The notes beneath the pieces were generated by a model, which made no database searches, was not told the DNA's origin, and saw nothing but the letters and a program-made list of their open reading frames with translations. From Streptomyces canus (GTDB lineage Bacteria; Actinomycetota; Actinomycetes; Streptomycetales; Streptomycetaceae), in contig NZ_CP107989.1 of NCBI RefSeq assembly GCF_041435015.1, forward strand, positions 7,316,001-7,380,000: a stretch of DNA of 64,000 bases, given 5' to 3'. The position numbers and the translations under genes are program-made. Below, piece by piece: positions 50,860 to 60,606 of this stretch. Position 1 is the first letter of the stretch. Each line of letters starts with the position of its first letter.

Positions 50860-51378
50860 TCAGCCCCTGAACCGGTCCCACAGCTTGGGGTACCGCTCCG
50901 CCAGTACCCGGTCGCTCTCCAGGTCGACCGGCGCGCCGAGCGGCTCGGAGGCCCCGGGCGGGATACCCAGGTCGGGAGCGACGGCACCGGTGAGCTGCTC
51001 GTATGCCTCGTCGGCCGCGTAGCCCAGTTCCTCGCCGTCGCCGTCGATCTCCTCGTCGAAGTCGGCCAGCAGGTCGGCGAGCGAGTCGGGGTCGTGCACA
51101 CCACCCTCGTACACCTCGCGCCCCTGGCCGATCAGCCAGCACCGGAAGGAGTCGAAGGCGTCGTCGCTCACCCCGTCCAGCAGGATCCAGGCGGCGCCCC
51201 ACAGGTCCCAGGTGTACGCACGGTTGAAGCGGGCCTCGAAGTGACGGGCGAAGTCGAGGACCATGTCCGGGTCCAGCGTCAGGAGCCGGTCCACGAGCAG
51301 GTCGGCCTGCTCCTCGGGGTCTCCCTCGGCGGCCTCGCGGGTGGCGTCCACCAGCTCCCAGAACTCCGTCTCGTCCAT
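50860..51378 (-). CDS. DUF4240 domain protein
   Basis: 172 aa from ATG 51378, beginning MDETEFWELVDATREAAEGD, the classical start of DUF4240. The domain continues with DFARHFEARFNRAYTWDLWG and FRCWLIGQGREVYEGGVHDP, then an acidic helical tail. The family is widespread and uncharacterised. A cytosolic protein, just downstream of the WYL regulator gene (57 nt) and in the same direction. Confidence 0.88.
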   Translation of the reverse strand: MDETEFWELVDATREAAEGDPEEQADLLVDRLLTLDPDMVLDFARHFEARFNRAYTWDLWGAAWILLDGVSDDAFDSFRCWLIGQGREVYEGGVHDPDSLADLLADFDEEIDGDGEELGYAADEAYEQLTGAVAPDLGIPPGASEPLGAPVDLESDRVLAERYPKLWDRFRG

Positions 51379-51434
51379 CACGGGTCCAGCATCGGGCCTG
51401 GAAGGGTGGGACGCACGTGGAGTGCGGCGGATTG

Positions 51435-52433
51435 TTATGTCCCGAACAGGGTCTCGTCCCTGCCGTACAGCCCCGCCAGACGCACGGCGTCCCTCGCGAA
51501 CCGCGTCCGCAGGCTCTCCGGAGCCAGCACCTCGACGTCCGGCCCCAGCGACGCGAGCTGCCCATGGGCGACCTCCTCGGACTCCACCGGGAGGGTCACC
51601 GTCACCCACCCGTCGTCGTCCGGCGGCCCGGCGGCCGCCAGTGCCTCCCGGGCGGGACCGGCGGGATCGACGGCGTACGGCAGTCCGCGCGCCCCCGCTC
51701 CTGACAGCCGTACGACGACCTCGGCCCGCAGGATCGAGCGCGCGAACTGTTCGGCGCGCTCCTCCCAGAACCCGGGCAGGTCGAACTCCTCGTCGCGCTC
51801 GAAGCGTTCCCCGGCGGCCGTCACCGCCATGAACCGGTCGATGCGGTACACCCGGAAGGTGCCGTTCCCCGGGATCCGCGCGCACAGGTACCAGACGCCC
51901 GCCTTGAGCACGAGCCCGTACGGCTCCAGCTCTCGCTCCACCTCGCGCTCGCGGCCGCGGTAGCGCGTGGTGACCCGTCTGTCGTCCCACACGGCGTCGG
52001 CGACGGCGGGCAGCAGCTCGGGGGACTTCGGCTCGGTGAACCAGTTGGGCGCGTCGAGATGGAACCGCTGAGCGGCCGTACGGGAGGCGTCGCTGACGGA
52101 GGGGAGCAGCGCGGCGGACACCTTCAGCCGGGCTGCGGAGGCGGCGTCCTCGAGCCCCATCTCGCGCAGCGCCCCCGGCACACCGGACAGGAACAGCGCC
52201 TCGGCCTCGCCGCGCGCCAGGCCGGTGAGGCGGGTGCGATAACCGCCGATGAGGCGGTACCCGCCCGCCCTGCCCCGGTCCGCATACACGGGAACCCCGG
52301 CCCCCGACAACGCCTGCGCATCCCGGGTGACCGTCCGCTCCGACACCTCCAGCTCCCGTGCCAGCTCGGCGGCGGTCATGGAGGGACGGGACTGGAGGAG
52401 CAGCACCATTTTGATGAGACGGGCAGCACGCAT
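51435..52433 (-). CDS. WYL-domain (YafY/DeoR-type) transcriptional regulator
   Basis: 332 aa. N-terminal HTH_11 winged helix (KMVLLLQSRPSMTAAELARE, then SERTVTRDAQALSGAGV, wing GRAGGYRLIGGY). A WYL domain (ELEPYGLVLKAGVWYLCARI, TFRVYRIDRFMAVT) and a C-terminal WCX extension (WVTVTLPVESEEVAHGQLAS) follow. WYL domains bind nucleic acid or nucleotides and often control stress or defence genes. It probably controls its own operon with the DUF4240 gene. Confidence 0.92.
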   Translation of the reverse strand: MRAARLIKMVLLLQSRPSMTAAELARELEVSERTVTRDAQALSGAGVPVYADRGRAGGYRLIGGYRTRLTGLARGEAEALFLSGVPGALREMGLEDAASAARLKVSAALLPSVSDASRTAAQRFHLDAPNWFTEPKSPELLPAVADAVWDDRRVTTRYRGREREVERELEPYGLVLKAGVWYLCARIPGNGTFRVYRIDRFMAVTAAGERFERDEEFDLPGFWEERAEQFARSILRAEVVVRLSGAGARGLPYAVDPAGPAREALAAAGPPDDDGWVTVTLPVESEEVAHGQLASLGPDVEVLAPESLRTRFARDAVRLAGLYGRDETLFGT

Positions 52434-52464
52434 GGGTTCATGATGCCGGGGGCCACTGACAGCG

Positions 52465-52492
52465 AAGGGGTACGGCGGCCGCCGTACCCCTT
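52465..52492. terminator. 28-bp perfect palindrome after aceE
   Basis: AAGGGGTACGGCGG (52465-52478) and its exact inverse (52479-52492) form a continuous palindrome with GGCC at the turn, 18 nt after the aceE stop, with T/A ends. It would terminate aceE. Confidence 0.75.
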
Positions 52493-52509
52493 CCTCGAAG
52501 CTCGGGCTC

Positions 52510-55212
52510 TTACAGCCCGTACTTCTCGCGTGCTTCCTTCACGGCCGTCGCCTTGACCTCGCCCCGGCGGGCCAGCTGAGCCAGGGCCGCGACCACGACG
52601 GACTCCGCGTCGACGCCGAAGTGGCGGCGGGCGCCCTCGCGGGTGTCGGAGAGGCCGAAGCCGTCCGCGCCGAGCGAGGACCAGTCCTGCTCGACCCACT
52701 GCGCGATCTGGTCCGGGACCTGGCGCATGTAGTCGGAGACCGCGAGGACGGGGCCCTCGGCACCGTGCAGCGCCTGACGGACGTAGGGGACCCGCTCCTC
52801 GCCGCGCAGCAGGCCGGCGTCGGCCTCCAGCGCGTCGCGGCGGAGTTCCGTCCAGGACGTCGCGGACCACACGTCGGAGGCCACGCCCCACTCCTCGGCG
52901 AGCATCCGCTGCGCCTTCAGCACCCAGTGGATCGCCGTGCCGGAGCCGAGGAGCTGGATGCGGGGGGCGTTCGCGGCCGGGGAGAGGCCCGCGGACTCCG
53001 CCGTGTTGAAGCGGTACAGACCCTTGACGATGCCCTCGTCGATGCCCGGACCGGACGGCTTGGCGGGCTGCGGAAGCGGCTCGTTGTAGACCGTCAGGTA
53101 GTAGAAGACGTTCGGGTCCTCACCGGGGGCCGCCTCGCCGTACATACGGCGGATGCCGTCGCGCACGATCGTGGCGACCTCGTACGCGAACGCCGGGTCG
53201 TACGTCAGCGCCGCCGGGTTCGTCGCCGCGATCACCGGCGAGTGACCGTCCGCGTGCTGCAGGCCCTCGCCCGTCAGCGTGGTACGGCCCGCCGTGGCGC
53301 CGACGAGGAAGCCGCGGCCGAGCTGGTCGCCGAGCTGCCACATCTGGTCGGCGGTGCGCTGCCAGCCGAACATCGAGTAGAAGATGTAGAACGGGATCAT
53401 CGCCTCGCCGTGCGTCGCGTACGCGGTGGACGCGGCGATGAAGTCGGCCATCGAACCGGCCTCGGTGATCCCCTCGTTGAGGATCTGGCCGTTCTGGGCC
53501 TCCTTGTAGTACATCAGCTGGTCGCGGTCGACCGGCTCGTACGTCTGGCCCTTGGGGGAGTAGATCCCCAGCGACGGGAACAGCGACTCCATACCGAAGG
53601 TGCGCGCCTCGTCCGGGACGATCGGCACCCAGCGCTTGCCCGTCTCCTTGTCGCGGACCAGGTCCTTGATCAGGCGGACGAAGGCCATCGTGGTCGCGAC
53701 GTTCTGCGTACCCGAGCCCTTGTCGAAAGAGGCGAAGGCCTTCTCCGCCGGGGCCGGCAGCGGGGCCACCGGGTGCACACGGCGGGCGGGGGCCGGACCG
53801 CCGAGGGCCGCGCGACGCTCCTGGAGGTAGCGGACCTCGGGGGAGTCGGCGCCGGGGTGGCCGTAGGGGACCACGCCGTCGACGAAGTCACTGTCCTTGA
53901 TGGGCAGTTCAAGCAGGTCACGCATGGTCTTGAACTCGTCCACCGTCAGCTTCTTCATCTGGTGGTTGGCGTTCTTCGACGCGAAGCCCTCGCCGAGGGT
54001 GTGGCCCTTGACCGTCTGGGCCAGGATCACCGTCGGCGCGCCCTTGAACTCGACGGCGGCCTTGTAGGCGGCGTACACCTTGCGCGCCTCGTGGCCACCG
54101 CGGGAGAGGTGGAAGCACTCGAGGATCTTGTCGTCGGACAGCAGCTTCGCCATCTCGACGAGGGCCGGGTCCTTGCCGAAGAAGTCCTGGCGGATGTAGG
54201 CGGCGTCGCGCGTCTGGTACGTCTGCACCTGCGCGTCGGGTACCTCGCGGAGCCGTCGTACGAGCGCGCCCGTGGTGTCGAGCCGGAACAGCGCGTCCCA
54301 GGCGTTGCCCCACAGCGACTTGACGACGTTCCAGCCGGCGCCGCGGAACTGGGCCTCCAGCTCCTGCACGATCTTGAAGTTGGCGCGGACCGGGCCGTCG
54401 AGGCGCTGGAGGTTGCAGTTGATGACGAAGGTGAGGTTGTCGAGGCCCTCGCGGCTCGCGAGCGCGAGTGCCGCCGTGGACTCGGGCTCGTCCATCTCGC
54501 CGTCGCCGAGGAAGGCCCAGACGTGGGAGTCGGAGACGTCCTTGATGCCGCGGGCGGTCAGGTAGCGGTTGAAGCGCGCCTGGTAGATCGCGGAGAGCGG
54601 GCCGAGGCCCATCGACACCGTCGGGAACTCCCACAGCCAGGGCAGACGGCGGGGGTGGGGGTACGACGGGAGGCCGTTGCCGCCCGACTCGCGGCGGAAG
54701 TTGTCGAGCTGCTGCTCGTCCAGCCGGCCGTCGAGGAAGGCGCGGGCGTAGATGCCGGGGGAGGCGTGGCCCTGGATGTAGAGCTGGTCGCCGGACCCGT
54801 CGGCCTCCTTGCCCTTGAAGAAGTGGTTGAAGCCGGTCTCGTAGAGCCAGGCCGCGGAGGCGAAGGTGGCGATGTGGCCGCCGACGCCGTATTTGGAGCC
54901 GCGCGTGACCATCGCGGCCGCGTTCCAGCGGTTCCACGCGGTGATCTTCCGCTCCATCTCCTCGTCACCGGGCGCGGACGGCTCGGCGGCGGTGGGGATG
55001 GTGTTGACGTAGTCGGTCTCGAGGAGCTTCGGCAGCGCGATGCCGTTGCCCTCCGCCCTCTCCAGCGTGCGGCGCATCAGGTACGCGGCACGGTGCGGGC
55101 CGGCCGCCTTGGCGACCGCGTCCAGGGAGGCCTGCCATTCGGCGGTCTCCTCGGGGTCCCGGTCGGGGAGCTGGTCGAGCTCGCTGGCCTGGATGGCGTT
55201 GGGGTCGGTCAT
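52510..55212 (-). CDS. aceE: Pyruvate dehydrogenase E1 component, homodimeric
   Basis: The 900-aa length fits single-chain AceE. It decarboxylates pyruvate with thiamine diphosphate and passes the acetyl group to lipoyl-E2. The ThDP motif is FLGDGEMDEPESTAALALAS, followed by NLTFVINCNLQRLDGPVR. The N-terminal QGHASPGIYARAFLDGRLDE and the C-terminal GSGTAIHWVLKAQRMLAEEW are typical. ATG preceded by GAGGAAGG. In actinobacteria AceE joins a shared E2/E3 pair, which lies 2-5 kb away (57041-60293). A GntR gene and palindromic operator are upstream. Confidence 0.97.
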   Translation of the reverse strand: MTDPNAIQASELDQLPDRDPEETAEWQASLDAVAKAAGPHRAAYLMRRTLERAEGNGIALPKLLETDYVNTIPTAAEPSAPGDEEMERKITAWNRWNAAAMVTRGSKYGVGGHIATFASAAWLYETGFNHFFKGKEADGSGDQLYIQGHASPGIYARAFLDGRLDEQQLDNFRRESGGNGLPSYPHPRRLPWLWEFPTVSMGLGPLSAIYQARFNRYLTARGIKDVSDSHVWAFLGDGEMDEPESTAALALASREGLDNLTFVINCNLQRLDGPVRANFKIVQELEAQFRGAGWNVVKSLWGNAWDALFRLDTTGALVRRLREVPDAQVQTYQTRDAAYIRQDFFGKDPALVEMAKLLSDDKILECFHLSRGGHEARKVYAAYKAAVEFKGAPTVILAQTVKGHTLGEGFASKNANHQMKKLTVDEFKTMRDLLELPIKDSDFVDGVVPYGHPGADSPEVRYLQERRAALGGPAPARRVHPVAPLPAPAEKAFASFDKGSGTQNVATTMAFVRLIKDLVRDKETGKRWVPIVPDEARTFGMESLFPSLGIYSPKGQTYEPVDRDQLMYYKEAQNGQILNEGITEAGSMADFIAASTAYATHGEAMIPFYIFYSMFGWQRTADQMWQLGDQLGRGFLVGATAGRTTLTGEGLQHADGHSPVIAATNPAALTYDPAFAYEVATIVRDGIRRMYGEAAPGEDPNVFYYLTVYNEPLPQPAKPSGPGIDEGIVKGLYRFNTAESAGLSPAANAPRIQLLGSGTAIHWVLKAQRMLAEEWGVASDVWSATSWTELRRDALEADAGLLRGEERVPYVRQALHGAEGPVLAVSDYMRQVPDQIAQWVEQDWSSLGADGFGLSDTREGARRHFGVDAESVVVAALAQLARRGEVKATAVKEAREKYGL

Positions 55213-55333
55213 GTCGCCGCCTTCCTCAGTCGAAGGGGTTCCCTCAATCAGGCAGGGTTTCGGGGGTGCCCTTTGTCTTTGGCAGGACAGGGCGGAGGGC
55301 CCCGGTAAGGGCCCGTCGGCGACTCTAACTCGC

Positions 55334-55350
55334 TGATCGATGATCGATCA
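55334..55350. promoter_or_regulatory. Palindromic operator in the aceE promoter region
   Basis: TGATCGAT-G-ATCGATCA is a perfect 8-bp inverted repeat around a single base, about 125 bp upstream of the aceE start and 123 bp downstream of the GntR gene stop. Its size and symmetry fit a FadR-type GntR dimer. Confidence 0.6.
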
Positions 55351-55472
55351 AAGGGTTGAGAGGCAAAACTTCTCGATGGCGAGAAAGTAGGCACGGGGTG
55401 CCTCGGACGGAGACACCGGGTGCCTTGTTTTCGAAGGGTTTCCGCAGGTGAGCGCGGGTGTGCTCGGCTGCG

Positions 55473-56096
55473 TCAGGCCCGCGGCGCGCACCCCAGGACA
55501 TGCGCCTTCACGATCTCGGGGATCCGCGGGTCCCGGCGCTTGAACGCCGCCACCAGCTCCTCGTGCTCCTCCGCGTACGACTGCTGGACCGTCCCCAGCC
55601 AGCGGATCGACAGGGCGGTGAAGACCTCGATGCCGAGGCCCTCCCAGGTGTGCAGCAGCACGGAGTTGCCGGCCGCCCGCACCAGCTCGCGGTGGAAACC
55701 CACCGTGTGCCGCACCTGCCCCGTGCCGTCCGAGTCGCGGTCGGCCTCGTACAGCGCGGCGACATGCGGTTCCAGGGCCGAGCAGTCCTGCGCCAGGCGC
55801 TCCGCCGCCAGCTCCGCCGCGATGGCCTCCAGGCCGGCCCGCACGGGGTAGCTCTCCTCCAGGTCGGCCGCCGTCAGGTTCCGCACCCGTACGCCCTTGT
55901 TCGGGGCGGACTCGATCAGCCGCAGCGACTCCAGCTCGCGCAGCGCCTCCCGCACCGGCGTCTGGCTGACCTCCAGCTCGGTCGCGATACGGCGCTCCAC
56001 GATCCGCTCGCCCGGCTGCCAGCGCCCGCTGACGATCCCCTCCACGATGTGCTCGCGGATCTGTTCGCGCAGCGAGTGGACGACGGGCGCGGTCAT
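55473..56096 (-). CDS. GntR family regulator, FCD (FadR) subfamily
   Basis: 207 aa. N-terminal winged helix (LREQIREHIVEGIVSGRWQP, GERIVERRIATELEVSQTPV, REALRELESLRLIE) and a C-terminal all-helical FCD ligand domain. Metal/ligand residues lie in the Asp/His pattern VGFHRELVRAAGN and EEHEELVAAFKRRD. It directly precedes aceE in the same direction, which suggests it controls pyruvate dehydrogenase, perhaps sensing an organic acid. A TTGTCTAAAC sequence close to its own start may be an autoregulatory site. Confidence 0.9.
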   Translation of the reverse strand: MTAPVVHSLREQIREHIVEGIVSGRWQPGERIVERRIATELEVSQTPVREALRELESLRLIESAPNKGVRVRNLTAADLEESYPVRAGLEAIAAELAAERLAQDCSALEPHVAALYEADRDSDGTGQVRHTVGFHRELVRAAGNSVLLHTWEGLGIEVFTALSIRWLGTVQQSYAEEHEELVAAFKRRDPRIPEIVKAHVLGCAPRA

Positions 56097-56309
56097 GAGA
56101 GCTCCTTAAGGGCGTTTGACGTTTAGACAATAAGGCCGAGTGCCCGTCCGGGAGGGGCGCACGGGGGCGCTTTCCTGCAGGTGAGACGAGGCTTACACGC
56201 TCCCAGCCGCACGACTTCTGTCAAGACACGGAACCCCACGGCTCTGAGAAGTGTCGCGTTCGTCAGGGGTTCCCGCGCGGGGCGCCCCTTCGCACCACAG
56301 GGGGACGGC

Positions 56310-56981
56310 ATGAACATCGGGGGACAGCGCGGACTGGCGTTCGCGGCCGTGATCGGCGCGATCGTCGCCGTGACGGGCTGCGCTCAATCGGTCGCACGGG
56401 CGACGGCCGACGTGACACCGAGCAGTACCGAAGCGACCGAAGCGATCACCGGCATGGCGGGTGCGACCCGGAGCAGCGGCGCCGCCTGCGTCTTCGTCAA
56501 GCCCGACGGGGCACAGAAGTTCGGGCACGTCGGCTGGGGTTTCAAGGTCCCGGGCACCGGACGCTGGGTCTACGGCGCCGTCGAGAACCCCAGCGCGAAG
56601 CTGTACACCCCGCCGGGCGGCGACATCGGGGCCTGGCACGCGGAGGGGTCGTACGATCGCATGCTCAGCGACATGTCCACCGACGCCTATTACCCCGGCA
56701 CGTCCGAGCACCCCTACAGCCGCTACCGCTGCACCACGTCCTCGACCCATGACGTGAACAACGCCCGCGCCATGATCCGCACGGTCGAGGCCCGCGGCTT
56801 CCTCGTCGGGGTCGACCCGAGGACCGGGAAACTCACCTCCCGGGACTGCCTGGACGCCACCTACGACGTCCTGAAGGCGTACCGGACGAGGCACCTCACG
56901 CCCGCACCCAAGTTGTCCATCCCCAACGTGTGGGCGGAGGAGCTGTGGGGCTGGTCGGACAGGACGCTGACGCCCCGGTGA
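56310..56981 (+). CDS. Secreted lipoprotein, unknown function
   Basis: 223 aa from ATG 56310 (AGGGGGAC upstream). Signal peptide LAFAAVIGAIVAVTGC with the lipobox VTGC. The mature protein begins with a Thr/Ser/Ala linker and a domain with CVFVKPDGAQKFGHVGWGFK, YGAVENPS, GAWHAEGSYDRM and RYRCTTSSTHDVNNARAMIR. The FGHVGW...D...N order and a late Cys (SRDCLDATYDVL) recall papain-like/NlpC or DUF4105-type folds. I cannot assign one firmly. It converges on the E2 gene. Confidence 0.65.
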   Translation: MNIGGQRGLAFAAVIGAIVAVTGCAQSVARATADVTPSSTEATEAITGMAGATRSSGAACVFVKPDGAQKFGHVGWGFKVPGTGRWVYGAVENPSAKLYTPPGGDIGAWHAEGSYDRMLSDMSTDAYYPGTSEHPYSRYRCTTSSTHDVNNARAMIRTVEARGFLVGVDPRTGKLTSRDCLDATYDVLKAYRTRHLTPAPKLSIPNVWAEELWGWSDRTLTPR

Positions 56982-56985
56982 GACG

Positions 56986-57023
56986 ACGGTGCCCCGTCCG
57001 GAGAGCTCCGGACGGGGCACCGT
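56986..57023. terminator. Bidirectional terminator between lipoprotein and E2 genes
   Basis: ACGGTGCCCCGTCCGGAG (56986-57003) pairs perfectly over 18 bp with 57006-57023 around a 2-nt turn, between two convergent genes. Confidence 0.8.
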
Positions 57024-57040
57024 ACAGGCACTTCTGAGGC

Positions 57041-58843
57041 TTACAGGCCGAGCTCGACCTCGAACTCGCCCGCCTCCAGGATCGCCTTGACCGCGGTCAG
57101 GTAACGGGCCGCGTCGGCGCCGTCCACCAGACGGTGGTCGTAGGAGAGGGTCAGGTAGGTCATGTCGCGGACGCCGATGACCGTGCCCTCCTCGGTCTCG
57201 ATGACCGCCGGACGCTTCACCGTGGCACCGATACCGAGGATCGCGACCTGGCCCGGCGGCACGATGATCGTGTCGAAGAGCGCACCGCGCGAACCGGTGT
57301 TGGAGATGGTGAAGGTCGCGCCGGACAGCTCGTCGGGCGTGATCTTGTTCGCGCGGACCTTGCCCGCGAGCTCCGCCGTGGCCTTGGCGATGCCGGCGAT
57401 GTTGAGGTCGCCCGCGTGCTTGATGACCGGGGTCATCAGGCCCTTCTCGGAGTCCACCGCGATACCGATGTTCTCGGTGTCGAAGTAGGTGATCGTGCCT
57501 TCGCCCTCGTTGATCTTGGCGTTGATGGGCGCGTGCGCCTTCAGCGCCTGGGCCGCGGCCTTGACGAAGAACGGCATCGGGGAGAGCTTGACGCCCTCAC
57601 GGGCCGCGAACGCGTCCTTGGCACGGGCGCGCAGCTTCATCAGGCGGGTGACGTCGACCTCGACGACCGAGGACAGCTGAGCCTGCTCGTGCAGCGCCTT
57701 GACCATGTTGTCGCCGATGACCTTGCGGATGCGCGGCATCTTGACGGTCTGGCCACGGAGGGGGGAGGCCTCCAGCGTCGGCGCCTTCTTGGCGGCGGGG
57801 GCAGCCGGGGCGGCAGCGGCCGGAGCCGGAGCAGCGGCGGCGGCCTTCGCGGCCTCGGCGGCGGCGATGACGTCCTGCTTGCGGACCCGGCCGCCGACGC
57901 CGGTGCCCTTGACGGAGGCCAGGTCGACGCCGTTCTCGGCGGCGAGCTTGCGCACCAGCGGGGTGACGTAGGCGCCGTCGTCACCGGAGGTCGCGGCCGG
58001 AGCCGGGGCCGGGGTGACCGGGGCGGGCGCGGGAGCCGGAGCGGCGGGCGCCGGGTCGGGAGCCGGAGCCGTCTGCTGCTGCGGGGCCGGAGCCGAGGGC
58101 GCCTGCGGAGCCGGAGCCGGAGCCGGAGCGGGCGCCGGAGCCGCGGGGGCCGGGGCGGGGGCGGGGGCCTCGGCGGCCGGGGCCGGAGCGGCGGGGGCCG
58201 GGGCAGCGGCCGGAGCCGCGCCCGGGGCGCCGATGACGGCGAGCTTCGCGCCGACCTCGGCCGTCTCGTCCTCGCCGACCACGATCTCCAGCAGGACACC
58301 GGCGGCAGGCGACGGGATCTCGGTGTCGACCTTGTCGGTGGAGACCTCGAGCAGGGGCTCGTCCTCCGCGACCTCCTCGCCGACCTCCTTCAGCCACCGG
58401 GTGACGGTGCCCTCGGTGACGGACTCGCCCAGCGCGGGCAGGACGACGTCCGTGCCCTCGGCGGAGCCGCCGCCGGAAGCGGCCTCGGCGGTGGGAGCCG
58501 GCGCGGGGGCGGCCTGCTCGGTGGACGGGGCGGCCGGAGCCGGCTCCGGGGCGGGCTCGGCGACCGGCTCGGCGGCCGGTGCCGGGGCAGCGGCGGGGGC
58601 GCCGGTGCCGTCGTCGATCACGGCCAGCTCGGCGCCGACCTCGACCGTCTCGTCCTCGGCGACCTTGATGGAGGCCAGGACGCCGGCGGCGGGGGAGGGG
58701 ATCTCGGTGTCGACCTTGTCGGTCGACACCTCGAGCAGCGGCTCGTCGGCCTCTACACGCTCACCCTCGGCCTTCAGCCAGCGGGTGACGGTGCCCTCGG
58801 TGACGCTCTCGCCGAGCGCCGGAAGGGTTACGGAAACCGCCAT
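57041..58843 (-). CDS. sucB: Dihydrolipoamide acyltransferase (2-oxoacid dehydrogenase E2)
   Basis: 600 aa. Two N-terminal lipoyl domains each carry the lipoylated Lys in STDKVDTE (Lys-43 and about Lys-171), separated by Ala/Pro linkers. A peripheral subunit-binding domain follows ([20 protein letters not shown]). The catalytic core contains [20 protein letters not shown] and the active-site HRLVDG near the C-terminus. In actinobacteria this E2, often named SucB, is the acyltransferase of the pyruvate dehydrogenase supercomplex. First gene of an operon-like series with lpdA upstream by 61 nt. ATG preceded by AAGGAGC. Confidence 0.95.
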   Translation of the reverse strand: MAVSVTLPALGESVTEGTVTRWLKAEGERVEADEPLLEVSTDKVDTEIPSPAAGVLASIKVAEDETVEVGAELAVIDDGTGAPAAAPAPAAEPVAEPAPEPAPAAPSTEQAAPAPAPTAEAASGGGSAEGTDVVLPALGESVTEGTVTRWLKEVGEEVAEDEPLLEVSTDKVDTEIPSPAAGVLLEIVVGEDETAEVGAKLAVIGAPGAAPAAAPAPAAPAPAAEAPAPAPAPAAPAPAPAPAPAPQAPSAPAPQQQTAPAPDPAPAAPAPAPAPVTPAPAPAATSGDDGAYVTPLVRKLAAENGVDLASVKGTGVGGRVRKQDVIAAAEAAKAAAAAPAPAAAAPAAPAAKKAPTLEASPLRGQTVKMPRIRKVIGDNMVKALHEQAQLSSVVEVDVTRLMKLRARAKDAFAAREGVKLSPMPFFVKAAAQALKAHAPINAKINEGEGTITYFDTENIGIAVDSEKGLMTPVIKHAGDLNIAGIAKATAELAGKVRANKITPDELSGATFTISNTGSRGALFDTIIVPPGQVAILGIGATVKRPAVIETEEGTVIGVRDMTYLTLSYDHRLVDGADAARYLTAVKAILEAGEFEVELGL

Positions 58844-58904
58844 GGTTTCGGTTGCTCCTTACGAATTGCGGAAGTCTGTGATCGTCGCTTCGTCGACCGA
58901 GGGA

Positions 58905-60293
58905 TCAGTCGTGCGCGTGCAGCGGCTTGCCCGCAAGGGCCAGGTGCGCCTCGCCGAGCGCCTCGTTCTGCGTCGGGTGGGCGTGGATGAGCTGGGCGAC
59001 CTCGGCCGGCAGCGCCTCCCAGTTGTAGATCAGCTGGGCCTCGCCGACCTGCTCGCCCATGCGGTCGCCGACCATGTGGACGCCGACCACTGCACCGTCC
59101 TTCACCTGGACGAGCTTGATCTCGCCCGCGGTGTTCAGGATCTTGCTCTTGCCGTTGCCCGCGAGGTTGTACTTGAGAGCGACGACCTTGTCCGCGCCGT
59201 AGATCTCCTTGGCCTTGGCCTCGGTGATGCCCACGGAGGCGACCTCGGGGTGGCAGTAGGTCACCCGCGGGACGCCGTCGTAGTCGAGCGGAACGGTCTT
59301 CAGACCGGCCAGACGCTCCGCGACCAGGATGCCCTCGGCGAAGCCGACGTGCGCGAGCTGGAGCGTGGGGACCAGGTCACCGACGGCGGAGATGGTCGGG
59401 ACGTTGGTGCGCATGTACTCGTCGACCAGGACGTAGCCGCGGTCCATCGCGACGCCCTGCTCCTCGTAGCCGAGACCGGCGGAGACGGGCCCGCGGCCGA
59501 CGGCCACCAGCAGCACCTCGGCCTCGAACTCCTTGCCGTCGGCGAGGGTGACCTTGACGCCGGCCTGGGTGTACTCGGCCTTCTGGAAGAAGGTGCCCAG
59601 GTTGAACTTGATCCCGCGCTTGCGGAAGGCGCGCTCGAGCAGCTTGGAGGAGTTCTCGTCCTCGAGGGGAGCGAGGTGCTTGAGACCCTCGATGATCGTG
59701 ATGTCCGACCCGAAGGACTTCCACGCCGAGGCGAACTCGACGCCGATGACACCGCCGCCCAGGATGATCGCGGACTTCGGCACGCGGTCCAGGACGAGGG
59801 CGTGGTCCGAGGAGATGATCCGGTTGCCGTCGATCTCCAGGCCCGGCAGCGACTTCGGCACGGAGCCGGTCGCGAGGAGCACGTGGCGGCCCTGGATGCG
59901 CTGTCCGTTGACATCGACGGAGGTCGGCGACGACAGCCGGCCCTCACCCTCGATGTAGTGGACCTTCCGGGAGGCGACAAGCCCCTGGAGGCCCTTGTAC
60001 AGGCCGGCGACCACGCCGTCCTTGTACTTGTGCACCCCGGCGATGTCGATGCCCTCGAAGGTGGCCTTCACACCGAACTGCTCGCTCTCGCGGGCCTGGT
60101 CGGCGATCTCGCCCGCGTGCAGCAGGGCCTTGGTGGGGATGCATCCCCGGTGCAGGCAGGTACCGCCGACCTTGTCCTTCTCGATCAGGGCGACGTCAAG
60201 CCCCAGCTGAGCCCCGCGCAGGGCCGCGGCGTAACCGCCACTACCACCGCCGAGGATCACTAGGTCGAAAACGGTGCTGGCGTCGTTCGCCAC
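58905..60293 (-). CDS. lpdA: Dihydrolipoyl dehydrogenase (E3)
   Basis: 462 aa from GTG 60293 (GGAGG upstream). It reoxidises dihydrolipoamide using FAD and NAD. It has the N-terminal FAD motif VILGGGSGGYAAALRGAQLG, the redox-active cysteines in GGTCLHRGCIPTK, the NAD motif ILGGGVIGVEFASAWKSFGS, and the C-terminal catalytic His-Glu in IHAHPTQNEALGEAH. It is transcribed just before the E2 gene. With aceE this gives a full pyruvate dehydrogenase set, supported by lipA/lipB at 39603-41443. Confidence 0.97.
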   Translation of the reverse strand: MANDASTVFDLVILGGGSGGYAAALRGAQLGLDVALIEKDKVGGTCLHRGCIPTKALLHAGEIADQARESEQFGVKATFEGIDIAGVHKYKDGVVAGLYKGLQGLVASRKVHYIEGEGRLSSPTSVDVNGQRIQGRHVLLATGSVPKSLPGLEIDGNRIISSDHALVLDRVPKSAIILGGGVIGVEFASAWKSFGSDITIIEGLKHLAPLEDENSSKLLERAFRKRGIKFNLGTFFQKAEYTQAGVKVTLADGKEFEAEVLLVAVGRGPVSAGLGYEEQGVAMDRGYVLVDEYMRTNVPTISAVGDLVPTLQLAHVGFAEGILVAERLAGLKTVPLDYDGVPRVTYCHPEVASVGITEAKAKEIYGADKVVALKYNLAGNGKSKILNTAGEIKLVQVKDGAVVGVHMVGDRMGEQVGEAQLIYNWEALPAEVAQLIHAHPTQNEALGEAHLALAGKPLHAHD

Positions 60294-60606
60294 GTCACGT
60301 CCTCCATGCATGTGCGCCGTACGCCGGTCTCCAGTGACCGCGCGGCGGCTGGTGTCCGGCCGCTCTTTCTTCGGCCCTGTGGTGGGGGCCCTGTCCTGCC
60401 GAGCCCCATCTTCGCACTTGTCAGCCCTGAACGAGACGCCGGGCCGGGGTGTGAGACACCACACGCTCACATGAGAAGAGGGGACATGGTGAGGCAGCTC
60501 AGGAACGCGGGGCTGTATCCCCTTGCGGCTGTGCCGCGTGGCTCGACCAGCCCCCACGCCCCTGTGGATGCCACTCAACCGATGGCACCGAGCTATTGGG
60601 CGAACA
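60294..60606. other. Intergenic region between pepA and lpdA
   Basis: This 313-bp spacer lies between two minus-strand genes. It should hold the lpdA promoter and the pepA terminator. I see no convincing coding frame, strong hairpin or operator in it. Confidence 0.4.

Noticed and set aside
52621..55308. 895-codon plus-strand frame over aceE
   Set aside because: It is antisense to aceE, whose minus-strand product has full-length homology features.
57134..60263. Two long plus-strand frames opposite the E2 and lpdA genes
   Set aside because: Both are antisense shadows of recognisable sucB and lpdA proteins; translations are low-complexity.
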